From: Acetobacteroides hydrogenigenes
GTDB lineage: Bacteria > Bacteroidota > Bacteroidia > Bacteroidales > ZOR0009
Reading direction: 5' to 3'
DNA length: 64,000 nt
NCBI RefSeq assembly: GCF_004340205.1
Contig: NZ_SLWB01000002.1
Coordinates: forward strand, 124,001-188,000
This document shows positions 17,919-26,714 of the stretch, in pieces (position 1 is the first letter of the stretch; every line of letters starts with the position of its first letter). The translations under genes and the position numbers were made by a program. The notes below the pieces were generated by a model. That model made no database searches. It saw only the letters and a list, made by a program, of their open reading frames with translations, and was not told where the DNA came from.

Positions 17919-17948
17919 ATATTTAAGTTCCACGTGGAACTTAAATAT
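17919..17948. promoter_or_regulatory. parS-like centromere site, copy 2, in a 30-bp palindrome
   Basis: A second identical GTTCCACGTGGAAC core (17927-17940), 38 bp from the first, sits at the centre of a 30-bp perfect palindrome whose outer arms are AT-rich (ATATTTAA / TTAAATAT). Two cores this close in an intergenic gap next to mnmG, a gene often near the origin, fit a ParB loading site. parA and parB are not in the window. Confidence 0.7.
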
Positions 17949-17962
17949 AAATTTAGGAATAA

Positions 17963-19609
17963 ATGGAGAAGATAAGAGGAAATATAGTTAATCTCAAGGA
18001 AGAAAAGATATTTTTCGGAGATGTTATAATTAGTGGTGGTCTTGTTTTTGATTTAGTTTTTATATCTGAAGAGGAAAAAGGAGAAAGATATATATTACCA
18101 GGTTTTGTTGATTCTCATATTCATATTGAGAGTTCTATGCTGGTTCCTTCTGAGTTTGCAAAGGTTGCTGTGCGTACAGGGGTAGTTGCAACTGTAAGTG
18201 ATCCTCATGAAATTGCAAATGTTCTTGGAGTAGATGGAGTGGAATATATGCGATTGAATGGAGTATTGTCTGGGTTTAAGTTTTTCTTTGGGGTGCCTTC
18301 GTGTGTTCCTGCTGTTTTATTTGATAGGTCTGGTGCTGTTCTTGATTCTCGAATTGTTAGTGAAATGCTTGAGTCAGGAAACTATTTTTATCTTTCGGAA
18401 ATGATGAATTTCCCAGGAGTTGTAGGAGGGGATCTGGATGTTAAAGCAAAGATTGATGCTGCTCTAAGATGTGGTGTAAAAGTAGATGGTCATGCACCGG
18501 GTTTGGTTGGCGGAGATTTAAAGGCGTATGTTGGTGCTGGTATTACAACTGATCATGAGTGTATGTCGCTTCAAGAGGCAGAAGAAAAGATTAGATTGGG
18601 AATGAAGATACAAATCAGAGAAGGAAGTGCTGCAAAGAATTTTGATTCTTTGATTGACATTGTGAAAGTGTATCCCGATATGGTGATGCTTTGTTCTGAC
18701 GATTGTCATCCTGATGATTTATTGAATGGATATTTTGTTGGATTGTTGAAGCGAGCGTTAAGTAAGGGTGTAAACTTGTTTGATGCTCTTCGTATTTCCG
18801 GATATAATGCGGTGAAGCATTATAATCTTCCTGTTGGGCTTCTTCAAAAGGGTGATTCGGCTGATTTTATTGTGGTTGATAATTTGTCGGATTTTAATGT
18901 AAAAAAGACTGTTGTTGACGGAAGCGTTCTTTTTGAAAATGGGGTTGTTTGTACTAATAGTGTTGAAGTTGAAGTTGTGAATAATTTTGTGGAAAATATT
19001 ATTAGCGTTGATGATGTGAAAGTGTTATCTCCTTGTGAAGATAGTGTGTTAGTTAGAGTGATTGGTGTTTTAGAAGGTGAACTTTATACTCATTCCGAAG
19101 TTTGTAGGTTGGCTGTTCAAAATGGGGAAGTTTTTTCACAAAAGGATTCAGATATTCTTAAAATAGTTGCTTTAAATAGATATCAAAAGGCAAAACCTAG
19201 TGTTGGATTTATTCGAGGTTTTGGTTTGAAAAAAGGCGCTATTTGTAGTAGCGTTTCGCACGATTCTCATAATATAGTTGCTATTGGGGTAGATGACGAA
19301 AGTATTGTTAAGGTGATTAATGCCGTTGTTGCTTCAAAGGGTGGTTTGGCTTACGCTGATGAGGATGTCGTTAAAGTTTTGGAGTTGCCTGTGGCTGGTA
19401 TTATGGCTGCAGCTCCAGCTGAAAAAGTGGCCGATGAATATCGTTGCTTACTTGAAATTACCAAAAAGAGTGGTTCTATTGTGAAGGCTCCTTTTATGAC
19501 TATGGCTTTTATGTCGCTAATTGTAATACCTGAGTTGAAAATTTCTGATCAAGGTTTATTCGATGTTTTAGAGTTTAAACCTACATCTCTTTTTGTAAAT
19601 GAGCGATAG
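17963..19609 (+). CDS. ade: Adenine deaminase
   Basis: This amidohydrolase converts adenine to hypoxanthine and ammonia in purine salvage. The 548-residue protein has the metal motif GFVDSHIHIESSML (about 48-61), the loop TVSDPHEIAN, the KVDGHAPGL histidine segment, the CSDDCHPDDLL metal segment and the C-terminal APFMTMAFMSL region of the AdeC family. The first gene after the parS-like pair, it overlaps uvrC by 11 bases. Its coding strand is markedly rich in G and T compared with neighbouring genes, which could reflect recent acquisition or strand bias. A sister function such as another cyclic amidine hydrolase is less likely given full-length similarity of the motifs. Confidence 0.92.
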   Translation: MEKIRGNIVNLKEEKIFFGDVIISGGLVFDLVFISEEEKGERYILPGFVDSHIHIESSMLVPSEFAKVAVRTGVVATVSDPHEIANVLGVDGVEYMRLNGVLSGFKFFFGVPSCVPAVLFDRSGAVLDSRIVSEMLESGNYFYLSEMMNFPGVVGGDLDVKAKIDAALRCGVKVDGHAPGLVGGDLKAYVGAGITTDHECMSLQEAEEKIRLGMKIQIREGSAAKNFDSLIDIVKVYPDMVMLCSDDCHPDDLLNGYFVGLLKRALSKGVNLFDALRISGYNAVKHYNLPVGLLQKGDSADFIVVDNLSDFNVKKTVVDGSVLFENGVVCTNSVEVEVVNNFVENIISVDDVKVLSPCEDSVLVRVIGVLEGELYTHSEVCRLAVQNGEVFSQKDSDILKIVALNRYQKAKPSVGFIRGFGLKKGAICSSVSHDSHNIVAIGVDDESIVKVINAVVASKGGLAYADEDVVKVLELPVAGIMAAAPAEKVADEYRCLLEITKKSGSIVKAPFMTMAFMSLIVIPELKISDQGLFDVLEFKPTSLFVNER

Positions 19610-21434
19610 AAGTGTTGGCGAATACCTAAAAAAAATAGTAGAAATCCTTCCCAACCAACCTGGAGTTTACCAGTATTTGGATGAGGAAGGAACTGTTATC
19701 TATGTAGGTAAAGCGAAGAATTTAAAAAAGCGTGTTTCCTCATATTTCACCTCTAAGAGGTACGAGAGTAAGAAACTTATGGTGTTGGTTCGAAAAATAC
19801 GGGATATAAAACACATTGTAGTACCAACAGAATCGGATGCGCTTCTTCTCGAAAATAACCTTATAAAAAAGTTACAACCCCGATATAACATTAACTTAAA
19901 GGATGATAAGACTTACCCTTGGATCGCCATAAAAAATGAGCCGTTTCCAAGGGTTTTTTCTACTCGGAGGTATATAAAAGATGGTACGCGGTATTTCGGA
20001 CCTTATACTTCGGTGACACTCTTAAGAACATTGCTCGATTTAATAAAGCAGATTTATCCTCTTCGAACATGCAACTTAAATCTTGATGAGAGTAGCATAT
20101 CTAAGGGAAAGTATAAGGCTTGCCTTGAATATCATATTGGAAATTGTAAAGCACCTTGTTTAAATTATTATTTATTAGATGAATATAATAATTTAATTAG
20201 AGAAATAGTAGAAATACTTCGTGGAAATCTAGGAGATTTGCTCTCTATGCTGAAGGAAAAAATGGAAGTTGCCGCTGCGGAGTATCGTTTTGAAGAGGCG
20301 CACGCCATCAAACAAAAAATTGAATTGATGGAGACCTATCAGAGTAAATCGGTAATCGTTAGTACGAGCATCACCAACCTCGATGTTTTTTCGGTAGTGA
20401 TGGATTCGGGAAGCGCTTATGCCAACTTTATGAGGGTAAAAAACGGGATGGTTATTCAGTCGCACAATTTTGAAATAAAGCTTCAAATCGAGGAGGAGAA
20501 AGAGAACATCCTTTCGTTTGTAATTGCAGAGATTCACGAGCGACTGGGATTTGTTTCGCGTGAAGTGGTAGTACCATTCTTCCCCGACCAGGAATTTCCA
20601 AATTCAACTTACACGATTCCACAACGTGGCGATAAACTCAAACTTCTGGAACTATCTGAAAAGAATGCAAAGATGTTTAGGTTGGAGAAGTTGAAGCAGC
20701 TTGAAAAAGTAGACCCCGAAAGGCATACGGAGCGAATTCTTACCACTCTCAAAAAGGATTTACAACTTGATGAACTTCCTGTTCATATCGAATGCTTCGA
20801 CAACTCCAATATTCAAGGAAGCAATCCGGTGGCTGCTTGCGTGGTATTTAGAGATGCCAAACCATCGAAAAAGGATTACCGTCACTTTAACGTAAAAACG
20901 GTTGTTGGTCCTGATGATTTTGCTTCGATGCGAGAGATTATCTATCGGCGTTATCGTAGAATGTTAGATGAGGGTGAAAAGTTACCAAATTTGATTGTTA
21001 TTGATGGGGGAAAGGGGCAGCTGTCGGCCGCTGTCGAATCTCTAAAAAAGCTCGATTTAATTCACAAAATTCCGATAGTTGGGTTGGCCAAAAGAATGGA
21101 AGAGATTTACTTTCCAAACGACCCTATTCCGCTCTATCTCGATAAAAATTCGGAAAGCCTAAAGGTTCTGATGCATATACGCGATGAAGCACACCGTTTC
21201 GGTATCACTTTTCACCGAAATAAGCGCTCGAGCAGTTTTATTAAATCGGAAATAAAATTGATACCCGGTATTGGAGAAAGGAGTGCAATGGAACTTTACG
21301 GAAAGTTTAAAACGGTAGCCAAAATGCGCGAAGCCTCGCAGGAGGAAATAGCCCAAGTTGTTGGTGCACATCGGGCAAAAATAATCTTCGAATACTTCAA
21401 TTCAGGGAGCAACGATGGCAGTCAAAACTATTAG
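19599..21434 (+). CDS. uvrC: UvrABC excinuclease subunit C
   Basis: UvrC makes both incisions around DNA lesions in nucleotide excision repair. The 611 residues contain an N-terminal GIY-YIG nuclease domain (GVYQYLDEEGTVIYVGKAKN, about 24-43), the UVR domain for UvrB contact (about 205-240, RFEEAHAIKQKIE), the RNase H-like C-terminal nuclease with ECFDNSNIQGSNPVA and LIVIDGGKGQLS, and a helix-hairpin-helix end with LIPGIGERSAMELYG. Everything expected of an active protein is present. The ATG lies inside the last codons of the deaminase gene. uvrA and uvrB are not nearby. Confidence 0.97.
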   Translation: MSDRSVGEYLKKIVEILPNQPGVYQYLDEEGTVIYVGKAKNLKKRVSSYFTSKRYESKKLMVLVRKIRDIKHIVVPTESDALLLENNLIKKLQPRYNINLKDDKTYPWIAIKNEPFPRVFSTRRYIKDGTRYFGPYTSVTLLRTLLDLIKQIYPLRTCNLNLDESSISKGKYKACLEYHIGNCKAPCLNYYLLDEYNNLIREIVEILRGNLGDLLSMLKEKMEVAAAEYRFEEAHAIKQKIELMETYQSKSVIVSTSITNLDVFSVVMDSGSAYANFMRVKNGMVIQSHNFEIKLQIEEEKENILSFVIAEIHERLGFVSREVVVPFFPDQEFPNSTYTIPQRGDKLKLLELSEKNAKMFRLEKLKQLEKVDPERHTERILTTLKKDLQLDELPVHIECFDNSNIQGSNPVAACVVFRDAKPSKKDYRHFNVKTVVGPDDFASMREIIYRRYRRMLDEGEKLPNLIVIDGGKGQLSAAVESLKKLDLIHKIPIVGLAKRMEEIYFPNDPIPLYLDKNSESLKVLMHIRDEAHRFGITFHRNKRSSSFIKSEIKLIPGIGERSAMELYGKFKTVAKMREASQEEIAQVVGAHRAKIIFEYFNSGSNDGSQNY

Positions 21435-21437
21435 CGC

Positions 21438-21445
21438 TATATTTG
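21438..21445 (+). promoter_or_regulatory. Candidate -7 promoter element upstream of the DUF4271 gene
   Basis: TATATTTG matches TAnnTTTG, starts just after the uvrC stop and lies 19 bp before the start at 21465. Confidence 0.45.
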
Positions 21446-21464
21446 CCGCTGTAAAATACTTGGA

Positions 21465-22745
21465 ATGATGTCTGGTGATACGCTGAATGTAAAGAAGGAG
21501 GCTCCAAAGGTGGAACAGCAAGAACTAACCGCACAAACGGTGAAACTTGCTCCCGTAAAGTCGTATACGGCTAGCTACTACCCAACACTTTTGGCTACAG
21601 ATATTGATAAGGGTACTTATAGCCATCATATGGCTCAGGAAGCGCTTGAGAGCATACTGCCTTCGAGTATTATGCAAAAGGCTACCGCTCCAAGCGAAGA
21701 GGAAGTTGCAAATTTTAGGTTTTACGAGCATAGTGGGGTGTCAGTATCTTTAAATCAGCTTCAGGTTAATACAGAGGCTAAAAACAACATTAACGACAGC
21801 ACCAGAGTACTGCCTTCTAATTCCATCTCGGATAGCCTAACTGTAACCGTAAAGGACTCCTTGGCTTTAAGGCCCGCAATAGATTCGCTTCCATCTGTAA
21901 ATATTCCCGAACAAACGTTTTACTTTTCGGATATAGACTCTTCGATGCTAGCGAGATTTGATATTCCGGAGCTGATTTCTCGAGATTCTTATATTTTACT
22001 GGAAAGTCATCCCGAGTTGGTTTTTGGTAAGTATAGCAAACCTGTTCAACTAGTGCAGGCTTCGAAGGTGGGCATCGCAAAAGAGCGTGATACGCAAAAC
22101 CTTGGTTTTATAAGCTTCTGTATGTTGACGCTTGGCCTAATACTTTTTATGGTAAGCCTTAAGTTTCAGTACAAGAATGTTGAATTGGTTGCAAAAGGCT
22201 TTTACAGCTTTCGTGAGGCTCGAAAGGTTTACCAAAGCCGTTCGCTCAACTTTAAGCGTTTTTCTATTCTTTCAACGGTTTTTTACCTGCTTACGTTTAC
22301 CGTTTTTTTGGTGCTTTTAATACAGAAATATGCTGGCAATACTGTTAAGGAATTAGGAATACTACCTACCTATCTTCTTGCTTTTGGTCTTCTTTTTGGG
22401 CTATATATGCTACGAAACTGGACTTGGAAAATGTTGGGTAACGTGAGCAGAAACAAGGAGTTATTTGGTGAAGTTAGCTTTAACCATATGGTTTTTTATG
22501 CTATTTTCTCGCTTTCAATTTTTCCCTTACAAATTGTAGCTTCTTACACTATTAAGTCTGTATCTTTGTTTTTTATTCAATTATCTATTTATTTTATTAC
22601 CATAATTTTACTGCTATTTATCATTAGAACATTAAGACTATTTCTAAGCCACAGAGTTTCATTTTTCTTTTGGTTTTTATACTTTTGCACTCTCGAAATA
22701 CTGCCCGTATTGCTAGCGCTTTATTTTGCTGGGATAGTTGGTTAA
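21465..22745 (+). CDS. DUF4271 domain membrane protein
   Basis: The 426-residue protein has a soluble, serine- and aspartate-rich N-terminal half (about 1-205) without a clear signal peptide. A C-terminal membrane domain of about six segments follows, starting at LGFISFCMLTLGLILFMVSL (about 212). The block YSFREARKVYQSRSLNFKR between the first two helices is typical of DUF4271, a Bacteroidota family of unknown function. The position directly before a uroporphyrinogen-III synthase-like gene is, to my knowledge, a conserved pairing in the phylum, but what it does there is not known. ATG codons at 21465 and 21468 are equivalent candidates. Confidence 0.8.
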   Translation: MMSGDTLNVKKEAPKVEQQELTAQTVKLAPVKSYTASYYPTLLATDIDKGTYSHHMAQEALESILPSSIMQKATAPSEEEVANFRFYEHSGVSVSLNQLQVNTEAKNNINDSTRVLPSNSISDSLTVTVKDSLALRPAIDSLPSVNIPEQTFYFSDIDSSMLARFDIPELISRDSYILLESHPELVFGKYSKPVQLVQASKVGIAKERDTQNLGFISFCMLTLGLILFMVSLKFQYKNVELVAKGFYSFREARKVYQSRSLNFKRFSILSTVFYLLTFTVFLVLLIQKYAGNTVKELGILPTYLLAFGLLFGLYMLRNWTWKMLGNVSRNKELFGEVSFNHMVFYAIFSLSIFPLQIVASYTIKSVSLFFIQLSIYFITIILLLFIIRTLRLFLSHRVSFFFWFLYFCTLEILPVLLALYFAGIVG

Positions 22746-22782
22746 GTATTGGTAATTAAATAATTAATAAAAAATTACAGCC

Positions 22783-23535
22783 TTGAAAGTCAAGAGAGTA
22801 CTTATTTCGCAACCTGATCCAGGTTCCGAAAAGTCACCATACCAAGACACTGCAGAAAAGTATGGGCTCAAGATCGATTTTCGTCCTTTTATTCAAGTAG
22901 AGGGCGTAAATGCAAAGGAGTTCAGACAGCAAAAAATTGATATTCTTGCTCATACGGCTGTTATTTTTACTGCGCGGACAGCTATTGACCATTTTTTCCG
23001 TATCTGCGAAGAACTCCGAATCACGGTTCCTGAAACAATGAAGTACTTCTGCATTTCAGAATCGATAGCGCTGTACCTTCAGAAGTACATCGTTTACCGC
23101 AAGCGCAAGATCTTCTTCGGTAATGGAAAATTTGAGGATTTGATGGATTCAATTGTAAAGCATAAGGACGAAAAGTTCCTTCTTCCGCTTTCGGATATCC
23201 ACAAACCAGAAATTCCTAAGGCGCTGGATAAGTCTAAGATTACCTACTCTAAATCGATCCTCTTTAAAACCGTAAGTAGCGATCTTTCGGATTTAAGCTT
23301 AGATAAGTACGATTTGGTAATTTTCTACAGCCCTGCAGGTATTACCTCGTTGAAGGAAAACTTCCCAGCCTTTGAGCAAGGGGAGAAGAAAATAGGTGCT
23401 TTTGGGCCAGCAACCTCTAAAGCAGTTAAGGACGCTGGCTTATCTTTAGATATTGAAGCGCCAACACCCGAAGCTCCTTCGATGGCAAAAGCGCTAGAGC
23501 TATTCGTCAAGAAGAACCACAAGGATAACAAGTAA
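22783..23535 (+). CDS. Uroporphyrinogen-III synthase-like protein
   Basis: This 250-residue protein has the HemD fold pattern: two alternating alpha/beta domains, with VKRVLISQPDPGSEKSPY at the N-terminus, HTAVIFTARTAIDHFF (about 65-80), and the C-terminal YDLVIFYSPAGITSL and IGAFGPATSKAVKDAGL segments. HemD closes the tetrapyrrole ring to uroporphyrinogen III. No other heme genes are nearby, and Bacteroidota homologues in this DUF4271-rnpA context are often annotated only by similarity, so activity is likely but unproved. The start is TTG at 22783, since no ATG precedes the conserved strand. Confidence 0.8.
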   Translation: MKVKRVLISQPDPGSEKSPYQDTAEKYGLKIDFRPFIQVEGVNAKEFRQQKIDILAHTAVIFTARTAIDHFFRICEELRITVPETMKYFCISESIALYLQKYIVYRKRKIFFGNGKFEDLMDSIVKHKDEKFLLPLSDIHKPEIPKALDKSKITYSKSILFKTVSSDLSDLSLDKYDLVIFYSPAGITSLKENFPAFEQGEKKIGAFGPATSKAVKDAGLSLDIEAPTPEAPSMAKALELFVKKNHKDNK

Positions 23536-23558
23536 AGCCAACGGGCTTAACCGCATAG

Positions 23559-23606
23559 TCGCCTTAAATCTTTTTCGCTTTGAAATTGTTTAAGGCGATT
23601 TTTTAT
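23559..23606 (+). terminator. Rho-independent terminator after the HemD-like gene
   Basis: Arms TCGCCTTAAA (23559-23568) and TTTAAGGCGA (23589-23598) are followed by TTTTTTA. A second small inverted repeat, AAACTTTAC / GTAAAGTTT, lies at 23612-23640 in the leader of rnpA. Confidence 0.75.
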
Positions 23607-23796
23607 TGGGTAAACTTTACCTTACGACCCTGTAAAGTTTGCTTGCCGCAGCATGCTGCTGTATTGAAATAAGCTGTAGCTTTATGGCGATTAGCTTATC
23701 GTTAAATTTTTATATAGGATGATTAGCTCATTTGGCACCTTTAGGGTATGGTAAGAAACTTGCTAATTGATATTTTTGAAAGTAACAGAACAGCCA

Positions 23797-24213
23797 ATGA
23801 AGGAGAATAGGTTTTATAAAACCGAACGGCTATGCAGCAAAAAGGATTTTGAGCAGCTTTTTACCGACTCGAACTCTTTTTTTGTGTATCCCTTTAAGGT
23901 TGTTTACCGTACGGTAGATTACTCCGACAAGGAGTACTTGAAAGTTGGGATGAGCGTTTCCAAGCGCAACTTTAAACGGGCGGTTAAGCGCAACTACATT
24001 AAGCGGCGAATTCGCGAAGGTTTTAGGTTGAACAAGCAGCCGCTAAAGCTGTTGCTAGAAGAGCGTAGGGTTGGGCTCCAGCTTATGCTTGTATACGTTT
24101 CGAAGGAACTGCAAGAGTATGGCGTTATTGAACCAAAAATTAGGATAATTCTTGAAAAGCTTGCTAAAATACTTTCGAAGGATGCTGGTATGGCTACTCC
24201 TTCTGCCGATTAG
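23797..24213 (+). CDS. rnpA: Ribonuclease P protein component
   Basis: RnpA is the basic protein subunit that helps the RNase P RNA bind pre-tRNA. The 138-residue product begins [18 protein letters not shown] and contains the RNR-type motif [18 protein letters not shown] (about 61-78), with the conserved [13 protein letters not shown] core. An upstream TTG at 23767 would add ten residues that do not resemble the family, so the ATG at 23797 is chosen; it is preceded by AGCCA and followed by an AAGGAG within the coding sequence. The end overlaps yidD by 62 bases, as in many bacteria. rpmH, the usual upstream neighbour, is absent. Confidence 0.93.
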   Translation: MKENRFYKTERLCSKKDFEQLFTDSNSFFVYPFKVVYRTVDYSDKEYLKVGMSVSKRNFKRAVKRNYIKRRIREGFRLNKQPLKLLLEERRVGLQLMLVYVSKELQEYGVIEPKIRIILEKLAKILSKDAGMATPSAD

Positions 24214-24394
24214 GTTTTATCAAGTGGCTATTTCACCGCTAAAGCCTCCATCGTGCCGTTTTACGCCTACCTGTTCGGCTTATGCCGTAGAGGCGCTTAA
24301 AAAGCATGGTCCCATAAAGGGACTTTGGTTGGCCATTTGGCGTGTGCTTCGCTGCAACCCTTGGGGAGGAAGCGGATACGACCCGGTACCCTAA
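24152..24394 (+). CDS. yidD: Membrane protein insertion efficiency factor YidD
   Basis: YidD is a small membrane-associated protein that assists YidC-dependent insertion. The 80 residues contain the whole family pattern: a hydrophobic amphipathic N-terminus, [34 protein letters not shown], and [13 protein letters not shown] at the end, with the three conserved cysteines. The start is taken at TTG 24152 because it gives the usual basic N-terminus; ATG 24182 is the alternative. It overlaps the rnpA 3' end in another frame. Confidence 0.92.
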   Translation: MKSLLKYFRRMLVWLLLLPIRFYQVAISPLKPPSCRFTPTCSAYAVEALKKHGPIKGLWLAIWRVLRCNPWGGSGYDPVP

Positions 24395-24425
24395 TCGAAC
24401 TAAACCGTAACACCTTTTTTCGACT

Positions 24426-26108
24426 ATGAATAGGATAAAACTTTTGATGAAGAACGCAAAACGTTACGCCGCTTTTGCCTTTATAGGGGTGGCTTTGTTT
24501 GCCATGTTCTCGTTTACCAGCCCTGATAAAACCAGCCCAAACTACAACTTTGCCAAAAGCTTGGAGATCTTCTTCAACGTTCTACGTGAGATCAACGTGT
24601 TCTACGTTGATCAGGTGAAATCGGAAGATATGGTAAAGACGGCCATTAACGAGATGCTCTCGACGCTCGATCCCTACACAACCTACATTCCCGACGAGGA
24701 TATGGAAGACTTTGAGTTTATGACTACCGGACAGTACGGTGGGATGGGGGCGCTTATACGCAAGTCGGGAAACTACATCGAAATATCGGAACCCTACGAG
24801 TCGTTCCCTGCTGCTAATGCAGGATTGGTTGCCGGCGATTTGCTTGTAGGCATAGACGGAAAGTCGATCGAGAAGCTGGATGTGTCGAAGGTAAGCGCCA
24901 TGCTTAAGGGTAAACCCGGCTCTAAGATGCAGCTACGCGTTGTTAAGCTTCGCTCGAAGGATACCATAAACGTAACCATTACCCGACAGGTTATCCGCAT
25001 CCCAGCGGTTCCCTTCTACGGTATGGTTAAGGATAAGGTGGGCTACATCCGCTTTACCAACTTTACGACCGATTGCAGCAAAGAGGTAAAAGATGCGCTG
25101 GTTAACCTAAAGAAGCAGGGGGCAACTTCTATCGTTCTCGACTTAAGGGGGAACCCTGGTGGATTGCTCACCGAGGCGGTAAAGGTGGTTAACCTCTTTG
25201 TTCCACGTGGACAGCTGGTGGTGAGCACTAAGGGAAAAATCAAGGAATTCGATGCAACCTACAAGACCGAAACAGAGCCTGTCGATACCAAAATTCCGCT
25301 GGTTGTGATGGTTAATAGTGGCTCGGCCTCGGCCTCGGAAATTGTGTCGGGTGCCCTGCAGGATTTGGATAGAGCCGTGGTGGTTGGCAACCGTACCTTT
25401 GGTAAGGGGCTGGTGCAAACAACGCGTCCGGTTGGCTACAACTCGCAGGTAAAGATTACCACTGCCAAGTACTACATTCCTTCAGGTAGATGTATTCAAG
25501 CGCTTGACTACACGCATCGTAATGCCGATGGCAGCGTAGGCAATGTTCCCGATTCGTTGATTACCGCATTCAAAACGAAAAACGGAAGGGTGGTTTACGA
25601 TGGTGGCGGTATTACTCCCGATGTGAAGGTCGATCTTGAACAGATCAGCAAGATTAGTATAAGCCTTATTGGTCGTGGTTTGATTTCGGACTACATCAAT
25701 GAGTACTACGTCAAGCATACCGAGGTGCCCGATATCCGCAGCTTTAAGCTCGCCGATGCCGATTACGACGAATTTGTGAAATTCCTCGAGAATAAAGAGT
25801 ACGACTATACAACCCAAACCGATGTGCTGCTAAAGCAGCTCGAGGAGGCCGCCAAGAGGGATAAGTACTACGCCCATGCCGAAAAGGAGCTGGAGGTGCT
25901 TAAGAAGCAGCTTTCGCACGACAAGAAGAAGGACTTGGTGCTCTTTAAGGAGGAGATAAAGTCGTACCTCGAAGATGAGCTCATTGGCAGGTATCACTAC
26001 CAAAGAGGAAAGATTGAGCGATCGCTGATTACCGACCCTCAGGTGCAGCAGGCCCTTAAGCTGGCCGAAGACTCCAAGAAGGCGGAAGCGCTGCTTGCCA
26101 AGAAGTAG
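24426..26108 (+). CDS. S41 family C-terminal processing peptidase
   Basis: The 560-residue protein has an N-terminal membrane anchor or signal (about 14-32), a PDZ domain (about 100-180, GLVAGDLLVGIDGKSI) and an S41 tail-specific protease domain. The Ser-Lys dyad is in VNSGSASASEIVSGAL (nucleophile S in SASASE) and NRTFGKGLVQ (general-base Lys). A charged C-terminal helical region of about 120 residues follows. Such Ctp/Prc enzymes trim or degrade periplasmic proteins from the C-terminus. The gene follows yidD by 31 bp and ends in a terminator. The sequence GTTCCACGTGGA at 25200-25211 resembles a parS core but is in codons. Confidence 0.93.
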   Translation: MNRIKLLMKNAKRYAAFAFIGVALFAMFSFTSPDKTSPNYNFAKSLEIFFNVLREINVFYVDQVKSEDMVKTAINEMLSTLDPYTTYIPDEDMEDFEFMTTGQYGGMGALIRKSGNYIEISEPYESFPAANAGLVAGDLLVGIDGKSIEKLDVSKVSAMLKGKPGSKMQLRVVKLRSKDTINVTITRQVIRIPAVPFYGMVKDKVGYIRFTNFTTDCSKEVKDALVNLKKQGATSIVLDLRGNPGGLLTEAVKVVNLFVPRGQLVVSTKGKIKEFDATYKTETEPVDTKIPLVVMVNSGSASASEIVSGALQDLDRAVVVGNRTFGKGLVQTTRPVGYNSQVKITTAKYYIPSGRCIQALDYTHRNADGSVGNVPDSLITAFKTKNGRVVYDGGGITPDVKVDLEQISKISISLIGRGLISDYINEYYVKHTEVPDIRSFKLADADYDEFVKFLENKEYDYTTQTDVLLKQLEEAAKRDKYYAHAEKELEVLKKQLSHDKKKDLVLFKEEIKSYLEDELIGRYHYQRGKIERSLITDPQVQQALKLAEDSKKAEALLAKK

Positions 26109-26132
26109 AAGGATAGCTTTTAAAATACCGTA

Positions 26133-26166
26133 AAGCCCGTTGAGCAATGCCCGGCGGGCTTTTTTA
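26133..26166 (+). terminator. Rho-independent terminator of the S41 peptidase gene
   Basis: AGCCCG and CGGGCT arms (26133-26160), with a mid-stem bulge, are followed by TTTTTTAT. Confidence 0.8.
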
Positions 26167-26311
26167 TGCAGCAAGTTCTTCTGCTTATTTTCTAGGCGGC
26201 AGCTCCGTCGAGCGTTGGATGCTTGAGGTTGCTCCGTTGGGTCATCAAGTGGCAATCTCTTTGTTAGGGCAATGTTGTTAAGCTAGGCATTTTTGAGCAG
26301 GAAGTGGGATG

Positions 26312-26662
26312 CTACTTCTTGTAGAGGCTGGCGATAAGCTCCATTGCCTGATCTACCTTATCGGCTGGAACACTTTTGAGCATTGCCTGCAGCGCTGCCT
26401 CGTTGGCCATGTTGCGGCGGAGGGCCTGAAGCGGATGGTCGGCTTCCAATGGGTGCTTTGGGTCGGGAACCCATTCCATTAAATCGTTGGGGGTGCAGCG
26501 TAGCAGCTTGCAGAGGTCGAAAAGCTCCTGAAAGGTAATCTGTGTTTGGCCCATAAGCATCCGGTAGCTTTTATGGTAGCCGTATCCGTTGCTCCTAAGG
26601 AATTCTATGGGCTTGTTATGGCCCCGTAGAAGGATAATCCGCTCTAGGTTGTATTTTATCAT
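26312..26662 (-). CDS. XRE-family helix-turn-helix transcriptional regulator
   Basis: The 116-residue protein has a Cro/CI-type helix-turn-helix in its first 70 residues: NLERIILLRG as the first helix, GYGYHKSYRMLMG and ITFQELFDLCKLLRCTPNDLMEW as the later helices. The C-terminal 45 residues are helical and charged with no recognised domain. It probably binds DNA as a dimer; its target is unknown. It lies alone on the minus strand, downstream of a strange 21-bp repeat array at 26751-26918, which occupies its promoter region. No toxin gene of the HigB/RelE kind is adjacent, so it is not obviously an antitoxin. Confidence 0.85.
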   Translation of the reverse strand: MIKYNLERIILLRGHNKPIEFLRSNGYGYHKSYRMLMGQTQITFQELFDLCKLLRCTPNDLMEWVPDPKHPLEADHPLQALRRNMANEAALQAMLKSVPADKVDQAMELIASLYKK

Positions 26663-26714
26663 TAGGTTTAAGTTTTGGATTCAAGGTAAGTATACAAAAT
26701 ATTGGGTGTTTTTT

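Noticed and set aside
25200-25213. Third parS-like site in the S41 peptidase gene
   Set aside because: GTTCCACGTGGACA matches 12 of 14 positions but encodes a VPRG turn and lacks the intact right arm.
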